A stretch of DNA of 64,000 nt from Chloroflexota bacterium (GTDB taxonomy: Bacteria; Chloroflexota; Anaerolineae; Anaerolineales; Villigracilaceae), in NCBI GenBank assembly GCA_019873655.1, contig JAIOAU010000012.1:18397-82396 (forward strand). Direction: 5' to 3'. Shown here one piece after another: positions 8,731 to 16,284 of this stretch. Each line of letters starts with the position of its first letter. Position 1 is the stretch's first letter. The translations under genes were made by a program, and so were the position numbers. Under the pieces are notes generated by a model. That model worked only from the letters and a program-made list of their open reading frames with translations. It ran no database searches and had not been told where the DNA came from.

Positions 8731-9900
8731 ATGAATACCACTGGTGAAAAAATCCTCCTTGTCGAATCTGATCCGGATATCAGCGATCTGATTGGGCGCC
8801 AGGCCTTGCAGCCGCTGGGCTATCAGGTGCAAGTGGTCGGGGATGCCAACGCGGCCATCTTGCAGGCTTCCCGCTTTGCGCCGGACTTGATTTTGATCGA
8901 CTTGAACCTGACCGGCTTGAGCGGCAAAGATTTGTTGGTGGCGCTGACTTCGCAGGGGATTAATGTACCGGTCATCGTCATCGCCGAGAAGGGACAGGAG
9001 AGTCACATCATTCAGACGTTCCGGCTGGGGGCGGCCGATTATCTGCTCTGGCCGGCGCGGGAGGCCGAGGTGGTCACCGCCGTCGAGCGGACGCTGAAGC
9101 AGATCCGTGAGCGGCGCGCCCGCCAGCAGTTGGACGCGCAGTTGAAGGAGACCAATCAGGAACTCCAGCGCCGGTTGCGCGAACTGACGACTCTGTTCGC
9201 GGTGGGCAAGGCGGTCGTCTCGATTACCGACCAGCGCGTTCTCTTCGACAAGATCGTCGAGGGGACGATTTACGTCTCCGAGGCGGATTACGGATATCTG
9301 TTGCTGCGCGAGGACGAAAAGAAGACCTTTCTTTTGAGCGCACATCATAACCTGCCCAATGGATGGGGCAAGAAAATAGGCCAACCGCTGGACGACGGCA
9401 TCAGCGCCCTGGTGACGCTTTCGGGGGAGACGCTGGCCATCAACGGCGAGCCGCTCAAGCGTTTCAAGGTCAGCGCGCTGGGGCAGGCGGCTGTTGTGGT
9501 GCCGATCAAGGTTCAGCAAGAGGTGATCGGGGTGCTGGTGGTGGTGCGCAAGCAGAACAAGGCCTTCGAGCGCGGGACTCTGACGCTGTTGGAAGCGGTG
9601 GCCGATTATGCCTCGATTTCTCTGGTGAATGCCCGTCTGTTTCGCGCTTTGCAGGACGCGGTCAGCGCGGCCCAGGCGGGGGAATCCCGCAAGCGCGAAC
9701 AGTTGCTGGAGATGCGCCGCGAAATTCAGGCCCAGTTGCAGCCGTTGCTGGAACCCGTGGACGTTCTTTTGGCGGGTAAAATGGGCATGTTGAACCAGCA
9801 GCAGCAGGAGGCGCTCAAGACGGTCAAAGCGGCCTTGCTGCGCGCCATGCAGACGGTGACCGCCGATCTGCCCTCTCAGCCGGTCGAAGCGCGCCGATGA
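8731..9900 (+). CDS. Response regulator with receiver and GAF domains
   Basis: 389 residues. The receiver domain (1-120) has the acidic pocket and phospho-acceptor D57 in DLILIDLNLTG. The conserved Lys of the KP motif is replaced by Trp (YLLWP, W107), which may alter signalling. A coiled-coil linker (about 120-145) leads to a GAF domain (about 150-300) and a helical tail. There is no DNA-binding domain. The gene lies 18 nt before the kinase gene, so the two likely work together. A TTG at 8728 is an alternative start; ATG 8731 has AGGA eight nt upstream. Confidence 0.85.
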   Translation: MNTTGEKILLVESDPDISDLIGRQALQPLGYQVQVVGDANAAILQASRFAPDLILIDLNLTGLSGKDLLVALTSQGINVPVIVIAEKGQESHIIQTFRLGAADYLLWPAREAEVVTAVERTLKQIRERRARQQLDAQLKETNQELQRRLRELTTLFAVGKAVVSITDQRVLFDKIVEGTIYVSEADYGYLLLREDEKKTFLLSAHHNLPNGWGKKIGQPLDDGISALVTLSGETLAINGEPLKRFKVSALGQAAVVVPIKVQQEVIGVLVVVRKQNKAFERGTLTLLEAVADYASISLVNARLFRALQDAVSAAQAGESRKREQLLEMRREIQAQLQPLLEPVDVLLAGKMGMLNQQQQEALKTVKAALLRAMQTVTADLPSQPVEARR

Positions 9901-9918
9901 AATTTTGCAGGGGTTTCC

Positions 9919-11370
9919 ATGCCCAAGTCTGACTTGATTTTGCTTGCCCTCAGTGATATACACGTCCTGCCCTTGTTCGAGAGGGCGCTGGCCGCCGCCT
10001 CTTATAAGGCGGCGATCGCGCGCGAGAAAGTCGCCCTCGACAAGATTCTGCAGGAAACTTCGCCGGCTCTGGTGATCGTGGAAGAAAATTTCGACGGGAC
10101 GAGCGGTCTGGAAGTGGCCGAAGAGTTGCTGGAACGCTTTCCGACCATGCCGGTGGTGTTGTTTCTGGGCCAGGAGAACGCGCCGGCGCTGCGCAAGGCG
10201 ATGCGGGTGGGGATCAGCGATTGTCTGTGCGCGCCGCTGAGGATCGAAGAGATTGGCAAGGCGGTCGAACGCAGCATACAACGGGCAGACCGCGTGGGGG
10301 ACTGGACGCGCCGCGAAATCCGCCGCACCACGGCTTCGCTGGAACAGCGCGTCAAGGATTTGCAGAAGTTCGAGACCATCCTGAATAGCATCGAAGACGG
10401 GGTGATGATCTTGGACGAGCGCCAATGCATTTTGCTGGTCAATCCGGCTGTTCGGCGCACCTTTGGCTTGTGGCAGGAAGAAGACCTGGTCGGTCGTCCG
10501 GTTCTGGATGTTATCAGTCATCCCGATCTGCGCACACTGTTGAACTCGGACCGGAAGACGGTCGCGCCCCATCATGAAATCAATTTCGACGATGGACGTT
10601 GTTTGAGCGCCCAGTGTACGCCCATCCCAGGCATTGGATTTGCCATCACCATGCAGGATATTTCGTACTTGCGGCAGATCGACCGTCTGAAGAGCGAGTT
10701 CATCAACACCGTTTCACATGATTTGCGCTCTCCACTGACGGCCATCCTGGGCTATGTGGACCTGCTGGAGCGGGTCGGCCCGCTCAACGACGCCCAACGC
10801 GAGTTCGTCCAGCGCGTCCAGGTCAGCGTGGAGAGCATTACCAATCTGGTCAACGATTTGCTCGAACTGGGCCGCATCGAGGCGGGCGTAGACAGCCAAA
10901 AAGAGATGATCCGCCTGGACACGCTGGTTCAGTTGACGGCGGAAACGTTCGAAGCCCAGATTCAGGAAAAGCGCCAGAAGTTGACTCTCGACATTCCCTC
11001 GGAAAAACCGCTGGAATTGCGCGGCAATCCGATTCGCTTGCGGCAGATGCTGGATAATTTGCTCGGCAACGCCATCAAGTACACGCCCGAAGGGGGCGAG
11101 ATTACCATCGAACTGGAAGAACAGGCCGGACAGATTATCCTGCGCGTTTCCGATACCGGACCGGGTATTCCGCCCTCTGACCAGCCTCATATCTTCGATA
11201 AATTCTACCGCGCCAGCAACGTCCCCAAGGGGGTGGGCGGTTCCGGGCTGGGATTGGCCATCGTCAAGTCCATTGTGGACAATCATCATGGCCGCATTTG
11301 GGTCGAGTCGGTGATGGGGAAAGGGTCCACTTTCGTGGTGGTTTTGCCGATCTATCGAAACGGAAAGTGA
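9919..11370 (+). CDS. Sensor histidine kinase with degenerate receiver, PAS, HisKA and HATPase domains
   Basis: 483 residues and no TM segment, so cytoplasmic. Residues 1-125 have a receiver-like fold, but the phospho-acceptor Asp is Glu (LVIVEEN, E55) and the KP Lys is Ala, making a pseudo-receiver. A PAS domain follows (about 150-255), then the H-box NTVSHDLRSPL with H267, and an ATPase domain with N-box LGNAIKYTPEGG, DTGPGIP and GSGLGLAIVKSIV. It probably phosphorylates the upstream receiver-GAF protein or a distant regulator. The stimulus is unknown. Confidence 0.9.
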   Translation: MPKSDLILLALSDIHVLPLFERALAAASYKAAIAREKVALDKILQETSPALVIVEENFDGTSGLEVAEELLERFPTMPVVLFLGQENAPALRKAMRVGISDCLCAPLRIEEIGKAVERSIQRADRVGDWTRREIRRTTASLEQRVKDLQKFETILNSIEDGVMILDERQCILLVNPAVRRTFGLWQEEDLVGRPVLDVISHPDLRTLLNSDRKTVAPHHEINFDDGRCLSAQCTPIPGIGFAITMQDISYLRQIDRLKSEFINTVSHDLRSPLTAILGYVDLLERVGPLNDAQREFVQRVQVSVESITNLVNDLLELGRIEAGVDSQKEMIRLDTLVQLTAETFEAQIQEKRQKLTLDIPSEKPLELRGNPIRLRQMLDNLLGNAIKYTPEGGEITIELEEQAGQIILRVSDTGPGIPPSDQPHIFDKFYRASNVPKGVGGSGLGLAIVKSIVDNHHGRIWVESVMGKGSTFVVVLPIYRNGK

Positions 11371-11407
11371 AAACCGAGAGGGGACGGCGCGCTCTTTTTC
11401 TCAAGGT

Positions 11408-11546
11408 GATTCAAACTTTTGCTGCGGCTGGCGCATTGCTGCTTTTCAGCATCGAATGACACGAATTTTACGAAAAAGATTTGGAGAATTCGCGAAATTC
11501 GATGCTTTTACCTTCTAGACAATCTTTGCAGCAAAAAGGTTGAATC
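11408..11546 (+). repeat. MITE-like element, copy 1 (about 139 bp, terminal inverted repeats)
   Basis: The ends GATTCAAACTTTTGCTGC (11408-11425) and GCAGCAAAAAGGTTGAATC (11528-11546) are terminal inverted repeats. Inside is a second inverted repeat, AGCATCGAAT...ATTCGATGCT, so the whole element can fold into one long hairpin. It codes for no protein. A reverse-complement copy lies at 16018-16155, and a diverged third copy ends at 51405. No target-site duplication is obvious. Confidence 0.8.
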
Positions 11547-11563
11547 AGTTCTTCCAGAAAACA

Positions 11564-11589
11564 GCCTCCGCTGGTGGACCAGCGGAGGC
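11564..11589 (+). repeat. GC-rich hairpin after the MITE-like element
   Basis: A perfect 11-bp stem GCCTCCGCTGG/CCAGCGGAGGC with loop TGGA, without a following T-run. It lies 18 nt after the motif TTGAATCAGTTC that closes the MITE-like element. The same motif-plus-hairpin order recurs twice near 51.4-51.6 kb. Confidence 0.6.
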
Positions 11590-11609
11590 GTTCGCCAAAG
11601 GAGGAGACA

Positions 11610-11681
11610 GTGAAGAGCAAGTTTTGGAGGTGTCCTATTCCCGTCTCCGCTCTATATCATAGTGGATTATCGGCGGCGTGA
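11610..11681 (+). CDS. Possible 23-residue small protein
   Basis: A GTG at 11610 follows an excellent AAGGAGGAG at a good distance and opens 23 codons (MKSKFWRCPIPVSALYHSG...) before TGA. It lies in an otherwise gene-free stretch after the MITE-like element. Only the ribosome binding site supports it; it could be chance. The rest of 11682-11912 holds no gene that I can see, only a short hairpin AGGCGGCC-TGAT-GGCCGCCT (about 11853-11872). Confidence 0.22.
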   Translation: MKSKFWRCPIPVSALYHSGLSAA

Positions 11682-11912
11682 ATAGCGTTGAACGTCACAC
11701 TCGTCTCGTGATTTTGTTCACAAAGAGAGTGGGTTTTTCGAGAACGCGCATCGACAGGGGAGGAAAGGAATTCCCCCTTGTCAGGAATTGAATTGTCGGT
11801 TACAAAGGCTCAATGGCTTGCCGCGCCCCGGCCTCGCGCGAGATAAGTCCCCGGAGGCGGCCTGATGGGCCGCCTGGCTTCGACCAAACTGCAGGCCTTT
11901 GGAGGAAATTCC

Positions 11913-12746
11913 ATGAACGAAACTGCCCCTTTACCTGCGCCGCCTGTCCGTAAAGCCTTCGACTGGCGGCTGTTCCTGACCCTCGGCCTGCTGGGCTTTG
12001 TGGCCTCTTTTCTGATCATCCCTTACGCTCTGGCCTTGACCGATCCCCAAGCGCCTGCCGCCCTTGGCGGCGGCGAGACGACGTTGCTGGCGATGACGAT
12101 CGCCGGTCAGGTCTGCAACGGGGCGCTGCTCTTCCCGCTGATCGCGCTTGGCCTGCTGGCCGGCAGCAAGGTGGGGCTGGGCGCGCCGATTCTGCAGGGT
12201 TTGTTCGACCGTCAACCGGTCAAAGCATTTGCCGGCAAGGCGCTGCTGTGGGGCTTTGTCGCCGGGCTGCTGGGCGGGGCGGTGGTGGTCGGCCTCTCTT
12301 CGGCCTTTGGCGTGCTGGTCGAAGCAGAGTACGCCCGTCTGGGTCTCGAAGTCCCCGATATTCAAATGCCGTCGCCCTGGAAGGGCTTCCTGGCTTCCAT
12401 TTCGGCCGGCATCACCGAGGAGATCATGCTGCGCCTGTTCCTGATGACCGGGCTGGTCTGGCTGGGAAGCCTGTTCTGGCGCACGCCGGAGGGCAAGCCG
12501 CGGCTCTTCGTGCTGTGGAGCGCCAACATCGTGAGCGCGGTCGCCTTCGGCCTGCTCCATTTTCCGCTGGCTACCAGTCTCAGCCTGGTCACTCCTCTGG
12601 CCTTGCTCAACACGCTGCTCATGAACGCCCTGTTGGGCATCCTTTTCGGCTGGCTATACATGAAACACGGCCTGGAAAGCGCCATGATGGGACACTTCTC
12701 GACCGATCTGGTGCTGCACGTGCTGATGCCTTTGCTGTTCCCTTGA
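11913..12746 (+). CDS. CPBP-family intramembrane metalloprotease
   Basis: 277 residues, about eight TM helices. The family signature is complete: EEIMLR (E169, E170, R174), FGLLHFPL with the His ligand (H216), and a final TM with HFSTDLVLHV. These residues form the intramembrane active site in the CAAX-protease/bacteriocin-processing (Abi) group. The start at 11913 is set by GGAGG; the frame is open further upstream to 11865 without a ribosome binding site. Possible roles are processing of secreted peptides or membrane-protein quality control; nothing nearby identifies the substrate. Confidence 0.88.
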   Translation: MNETAPLPAPPVRKAFDWRLFLTLGLLGFVASFLIIPYALALTDPQAPAALGGGETTLLAMTIAGQVCNGALLFPLIALGLLAGSKVGLGAPILQGLFDRQPVKAFAGKALLWGFVAGLLGGAVVVGLSSAFGVLVEAEYARLGLEVPDIQMPSPWKGFLASISAGITEEIMLRLFLMTGLVWLGSLFWRTPEGKPRLFVLWSANIVSAVAFGLLHFPLATSLSLVTPLALLNTLLMNALLGILFGWLYMKHGLESAMMGHFSTDLVLHVLMPLLFP

Positions 12747-12757
12747 GGCCGTTGACC

Positions 12758-12803
12758 TGTTGCGCAAGGCGAGAATTACAGGTATAGTATGCATGTTGCG
12801 CAA
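12758..12803 (+). promoter_or_regulatory. Promoter flanked by two TGTTGCGCAA sites
   Basis: TTGCGC (12760-12765), a 17-nt spacer and TATAGT (12783-12788) form a sigma70-type promoter. The decamer TGTTGCGCAA, containing the palindrome TTGCGCAA, occurs at 12758-12767 over the -35 box and again at 12794-12803 just after the likely start of transcription. The 36-bp spacing suggests a regulator binding on one face of the helix. Confidence 0.6.
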
Positions 12804-12817
12804 AATGGAGGTGCGCC

Positions 12818-14287
12818 ATGCTAGAGTCGGAACGAAAGGCGCGTAACGCCGCCAAATTGCAGGAACTGCACCCGGTCTTCCGCAAGAAAATCGAGGCCGT
12901 GCTGGCAGAAATGGAGAGTTATCAATTGCGGCCGCGCATCCAGGAGGCCTGGCGCTCCCCCGAAGAGCAGTTGCGCGCCTTCCGCGAAGGCCGCAGCAAA
13001 TTGGAATATGGCTTTCACAACGTTACTGCTCCGGATGGGACCAAGGAGGCCCTGGCGGTTGACATCATCGACGACAACCGTCCGCTCGGCCCGAAACTTC
13101 CCTACATCTTGCACCTGGCCGCGGCGGCCGAGAATCAGGGCCTGACCACCGGCATCTATTTCGACCTGCCGCCTGACAAGGTGGCCAACATCAAGCGCGC
13201 CCTGGCTGCCAAGGACTGGAACGCTCCCGTTCACATCGGCTGGGATCCGCTGCACGTGCAGGTCGCCGACCTGACGATCGAGGAGGTCCGCGCCGGGGCG
13301 CGGCCGCAGCCCGAAGGGAGCGCAGCCGCGGCTCAGCCGTCTGCTCCGGGCGGAGGGACGGCTGCCGGTGCGCCGTCTGGCCCGGCGGGCGGAACGTCCG
13401 CTGAGAGTGGGCCGTCTGCCCCTGGCGGAGGGACAGGCGCGGGGGCGGCGGCTCCCGTTCCAGCGCCGGCCAGTCCCTATCTGACGCGTTACCGTGTCTT
13501 GAACAGCAAAAACGATCGGGTGGTCGAGTATGACCTCGGCACCGCCTTGCGCCCGGCGACGCTGCTCCCCGTCCCCTACATCTCGCAACTCGGCCCGGGC
13601 GCCGACTCCCACCGCAACGACTGCGGGGCGGCCGGCGCAGCCATGCTCCTGGCCGCCTATCTGGGCATCCGCATGACCCCCGACGAATTCTATACGCGCT
13701 TCAACTTCCAGGGCGACGCTTACCTGAGTCAGTTGCAGATTCGCAACGCGATGAGCAGCCTGGGCCTGCTGACTGACTTCCGCTCCAACCTGACCTATCT
13801 GGACTTGTTCACTTTCCTGGCCAGCAGCAAGCCGGTCATCGCCCTGATTCGTTACAAGGTGCTGGCCGAGGCCGGGCTGACCGAACGGCCCTTCCAGGGG
13901 CCGCACTTCTTGGTGGTGGTGGGCATCGACTGCAAGTACGTTTACGTCCACGACCCGCTCTACACCGACCCGGCGGCGGGCGAGGCGCGCCCGTATCCGT
14001 TGGACATTTTCTGGCAGGCCTGGAAAGAGGTGGCGCTGGTAGCCGAACTGCCCAACCCGGAGCGCTCGGCCATCGTCCCGACGGCGGGGATCGGCTTCCG
14101 CCTGGCCCGCAAAGTGCGCATCACGGCCGCGACGCTCAATATACGCGCCGGCCCGGGCGGCAACCATCCTGCCGTCGGCGTGGCGCGCAAGGACGAAATC
14201 TACGAGGTGACCCGCGAACTGAACGGCTGGGGCGAAATCGGCGAAAACCGCTGGATTGCCCTGACTTATACCGTCGCCGTCGCCTGA
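12818..14287 (+). CDS. Three-domain cell-wall hydrolase: M15 peptidase, C39-like peptidase, SH3
   Basis: 489 residues. The N-terminal part (1-170) is a D-Ala-D-Ala carboxypeptidase/endolysin-type M15 domain with ligands in GFHNVT, LAVDIID and DPLHVQV. A Gly/Ala/Pro-rich linker (about 175-225) has an imperfect repeat around PSAPGGGT. A papain-like C39_2 domain follows, with Cys in NDCGAAGAAMLL, His in GPHFLVVVGID and Asp in VHDPL. A bacterial SH3 domain (NIRAGPGGNHP) ends the protein. No signal peptide is visible, as in phage endolysins, though no other phage genes are near. GGAGG precedes the start. Confidence 0.85.
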   Translation: MLESERKARNAAKLQELHPVFRKKIEAVLAEMESYQLRPRIQEAWRSPEEQLRAFREGRSKLEYGFHNVTAPDGTKEALAVDIIDDNRPLGPKLPYILHLAAAAENQGLTTGIYFDLPPDKVANIKRALAAKDWNAPVHIGWDPLHVQVADLTIEEVRAGARPQPEGSAAAAQPSAPGGGTAAGAPSGPAGGTSAESGPSAPGGGTGAGAAAPVPAPASPYLTRYRVLNSKNDRVVEYDLGTALRPATLLPVPYISQLGPGADSHRNDCGAAGAAMLLAAYLGIRMTPDEFYTRFNFQGDAYLSQLQIRNAMSSLGLLTDFRSNLTYLDLFTFLASSKPVIALIRYKVLAEAGLTERPFQGPHFLVVVGIDCKYVYVHDPLYTDPAAGEARPYPLDIFWQAWKEVALVAELPNPERSAIVPTAGIGFRLARKVRITAATLNIRAGPGGNHPAVGVARKDEIYEVTRELNGWGEIGENRWIALTYTVAVA

Positions 14288-14314
14288 ACACGAATACCCC
14301 CAGAGGACCATACC

Positions 14315-14812
14315 ATGCAAAACGACAGCGTCGAAGACTTGTTTCACCTTGCCATCGCCCTGGAGCGGGCCGCCGAGACGTTCTACCGCGGCCTGGCCGC
14401 CAAATTCGAAACTCAACCAAAGGTAGCCCTCTTCTGGAGAAAATACGAACGCGAAGAGGCCGGGCACGCCCGCTTTCTGGAAGAGTTGCTTGACCGCTTA
14501 CCCCCGGAAAAGAGACGCCAGCCGGCCTCGACCGAACTGGTCGCCGCCGCCCGCCGCCTCCTGCAAACCTCGTCGGAAAGCCTGCTCGCCAGAATCACGA
14601 ACCTGGAGGATGCCTACCGCGTCGCCCACGAGATCGAAACCAACGAGACCAACCTGATCTTCGAAACGCTCATCACCGATTTTGCCGCGTCCGACCGAAC
14701 TGTCGCTTTTCTGAAGCGCCAATTGCGGGAACACGGCGATGGGATGGGGCGCGAATTTCCCCCGCCCTACGACTCGCCGGTCACCCGCCGGTCGGTCCAG
14801 GCCGACGAGTGA
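14315..14812 (+). CDS. Rubrerythrin/ferritin-like di-iron protein
   Basis: 165 residues. The four-helix ferritin-like fold is suggested by ALERAAETFYRGLA, the EREEAGHARFLEEL ExxH segment, and the second pair in HEIETNETNLIFETLI. There is no C-terminal rubredoxin domain. Such proteins usually reduce peroxide or handle iron. It follows the cell-wall hydrolase by 27 nt and may share its transcript. Confidence 0.82.
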   Translation: MQNDSVEDLFHLAIALERAAETFYRGLAAKFETQPKVALFWRKYEREEAGHARFLEELLDRLPPEKRRQPASTELVAAARRLLQTSSESLLARITNLEDAYRVAHEIETNETNLIFETLITDFAASDRTVAFLKRQLREHGDGMGREFPPPYDSPVTRRSVQADE

Positions 14813-14844
14813 CCGGCGCGCCTCGGGCGCTCGACCGGGCCGCC

Positions 14845-14878
14845 ATCCCCTCCGCCCCCCCGGAGGGGATCGTTTTTT
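14845..14878 (+). terminator. Intrinsic terminator
   Basis: A 10-bp stem ATCCCCTCCG/CGGAGGGGAT with a C6 loop is followed by CGTTTTTT. It ends the hydrolase-ferritin transcript just before the convergent gene at 14882. Confidence 0.85.
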
Positions 14879-14881
14879 CGG

Positions 14882-15940
14882 CTACGGCTCTCGCACGCAG
14901 CGATAGCCGTGCCGTGGATTGCCAAAGGTCTTGGGCTGGGCGCTGACGACGCCCTGGTAATTGACGTAGTAGGCCTCCGCCTCGTTGAACTCGTCCGCCG
15001 CCCAGTAATAGATGGGCGGGGCGGTCGGATCCCAGAGAGGCGTTTCCTTGTCGGGGGTGAGGGCGCAATCCGCCCGCCCCAGGCCGCCGTCCCAGACGCA
15101 GCCGGCGTTCTGCCCGCGGCGCGTCAGCGAGCGGACGAGTTCGTCCACCGTGGGCATGCGCCAGATGAATTGCGGGGTCTCGGCCAAGGCCAGGCCGTCG
15201 GCGGTCAGGTAGGCGCACAAACCGGTGGTCTGCATGTCGCTCGGACGGGCGGGTAGCCTCGATTTGTCGTCCAGGCCGAGGGGAGGCTGGCCGTAGAGGG
15301 CCAGGGCGTTCCAGGAGGGGTAGCCGCCCCATTCCTGCCGCCAGTTCCAGCCGGGGCCGGCCGGGGCCCAGACCAGGTCCACGCCCGGGGCGGCGATGCG
15401 CCGGGCGCCGCGTCCGCCGTCGTCGTAGCGGCGGAGCAGGGCGGGCAATTGCGCCGCCGAGACGAGAAGGACAATTGTCAGCGGGATGCCGGTTGCCAGC
15501 AGAAAAGCCAGGTTGCGCCGCCCCCAGACGGGCGACGGCCTCCAGCCTGCCTCCTGCCTGCGGCGGCGGTCGCGCCCCTCCAGCAGGAACAGGACGCCGG
15601 TCAGGACCAGCAGGGCGCTGAGGGGAATCATGCTCAGCACGCCGCTCAGGGTCAGGGCGCCGAAGCGGCGGAAGGCCATTCCCCACCACCAGAGGGTGAA
15701 AGCCGTCCCGCCTAGGACGAGAATCCAGCCTCCCAGGCGCGGCCAGCGCAGGGCGAGCAGGCTGAAGGTCAGGCAGACTGCCGCCGGGACCAGGTAGGCC
15801 AGCGGTTGAGGAAACGGCAGTCCCCAGCCTTCGTAGTACAGTTCGGCGATGCCCCAGAACGTCCACAGGCTGGTGGTCAGGATGACGAGCGCGGCGGCCA
15901 GAAGGCCGGGCAGGCGGCGCTTGAAAGAGGAGTTTGTCAT
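14882..15940 (-). CDS. Membrane protein with C-terminal DUF1566-like domain
   Basis: 352 residues. Five hydrophobic segments fill the first 165 residues. The remaining part looks extracytoplasmic, with WRMPTVDELVRSL, two Cys (NAGCVWD, RADCAL) and a final GNPRHGYRCVRE, the pattern of DUF1566/Fibrobacter-type lectin-fold domains related to formylglycine-generating enzyme. Catalytic function is unlikely. It is an isolated gene. Confidence 0.65.
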   Translation of the reverse strand: MTNSSFKRRLPGLLAAALVILTTSLWTFWGIAELYYEGWGLPFPQPLAYLVPAAVCLTFSLLALRWPRLGGWILVLGGTAFTLWWWGMAFRRFGALTLSGVLSMIPLSALLVLTGVLFLLEGRDRRRRQEAGWRPSPVWGRRNLAFLLATGIPLTIVLLVSAAQLPALLRRYDDGGRGARRIAAPGVDLVWAPAGPGWNWRQEWGGYPSWNALALYGQPPLGLDDKSRLPARPSDMQTTGLCAYLTADGLALAETPQFIWRMPTVDELVRSLTRRGQNAGCVWDGGLGRADCALTPDKETPLWDPTAPPIYYWAADEFNEAEAYYVNYQGVVSAQPKTFGNPRHGYRCVREP

Positions 15941-16017
15941 TCTCTATCTGCTCTGTGCTTTGACTTTCCTCCTTATTCTACTTGTTTTCTATTTTCCCGT
16001 CAGGCGTTGATGGTTGT

Positions 16018-16155
16018 GGAACCGATTTTTGCTACAAAGATTGTCTGGAAAGTAAAAGCATCGAATTTCGCGAATTCTCCAAATCTTTTTCGTAAAATTC
16101 GTGTCATTCGATGCTGAAAAGCGGCAACGCGCCAGTCGCAGCAAAAGGTTGAATC
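16018..16155 (-). repeat. MITE-like element, copy 2 (inverted relative to copy 1)
   Basis: The reverse complement of this interval matches 11408-11546 with few changes over the inner 100 nt. One end, GCAGCAAAAGGTTGAATC (16138-16155), is intact. The other, GGAACCGATTTTTGCTAC (about 16018-16035), has diverged. It sits in the gap between the DUF1566-like gene and the transporter. Confidence 0.8.
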
Positions 16156-16194
16156 ACCTCGTAAAGAACGCGTCAGACTGTTCGCGGCTGGGCT

Positions 16195-16200
16195 TATAAT
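16195..16200 (+). promoter_or_regulatory. -10 box upstream of the transporter gene
   Basis: Perfect TATAAT 40 bp after the MITE-like element, with only a weak -35 match (GTCAGA) at 17 nt. It would give a leader of about 80 nt to the GTG at 16285. Confidence 0.4.
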
Positions 16201-16284
16201 TAGGGCTGCGTTTTCCTGACCGCGTTGAGTCTGTCCGGATTTCTCGGCGGCAGAGCGACCGAAATACTTTGTTATGGATGGGCA

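Noticed and set aside
8521..10575. Reverse open frame of 684 codons opposite the receiver and kinase genes
   Set aside because: Antisense to two well-supported genes and without recognisable domains.
11408..11546. MITE-like element considered as a structured RNA gene
   Set aside because: Terminal inverted repeats, two opposed copies in unrelated gaps and a decayed third copy fit a mobile element better.
12818..14812. Prophage region around the endolysin-like gene
   Set aside because: No holin, terminase, capsid, tail or integrase genes are nearby; neighbours are ordinary chromosomal genes.
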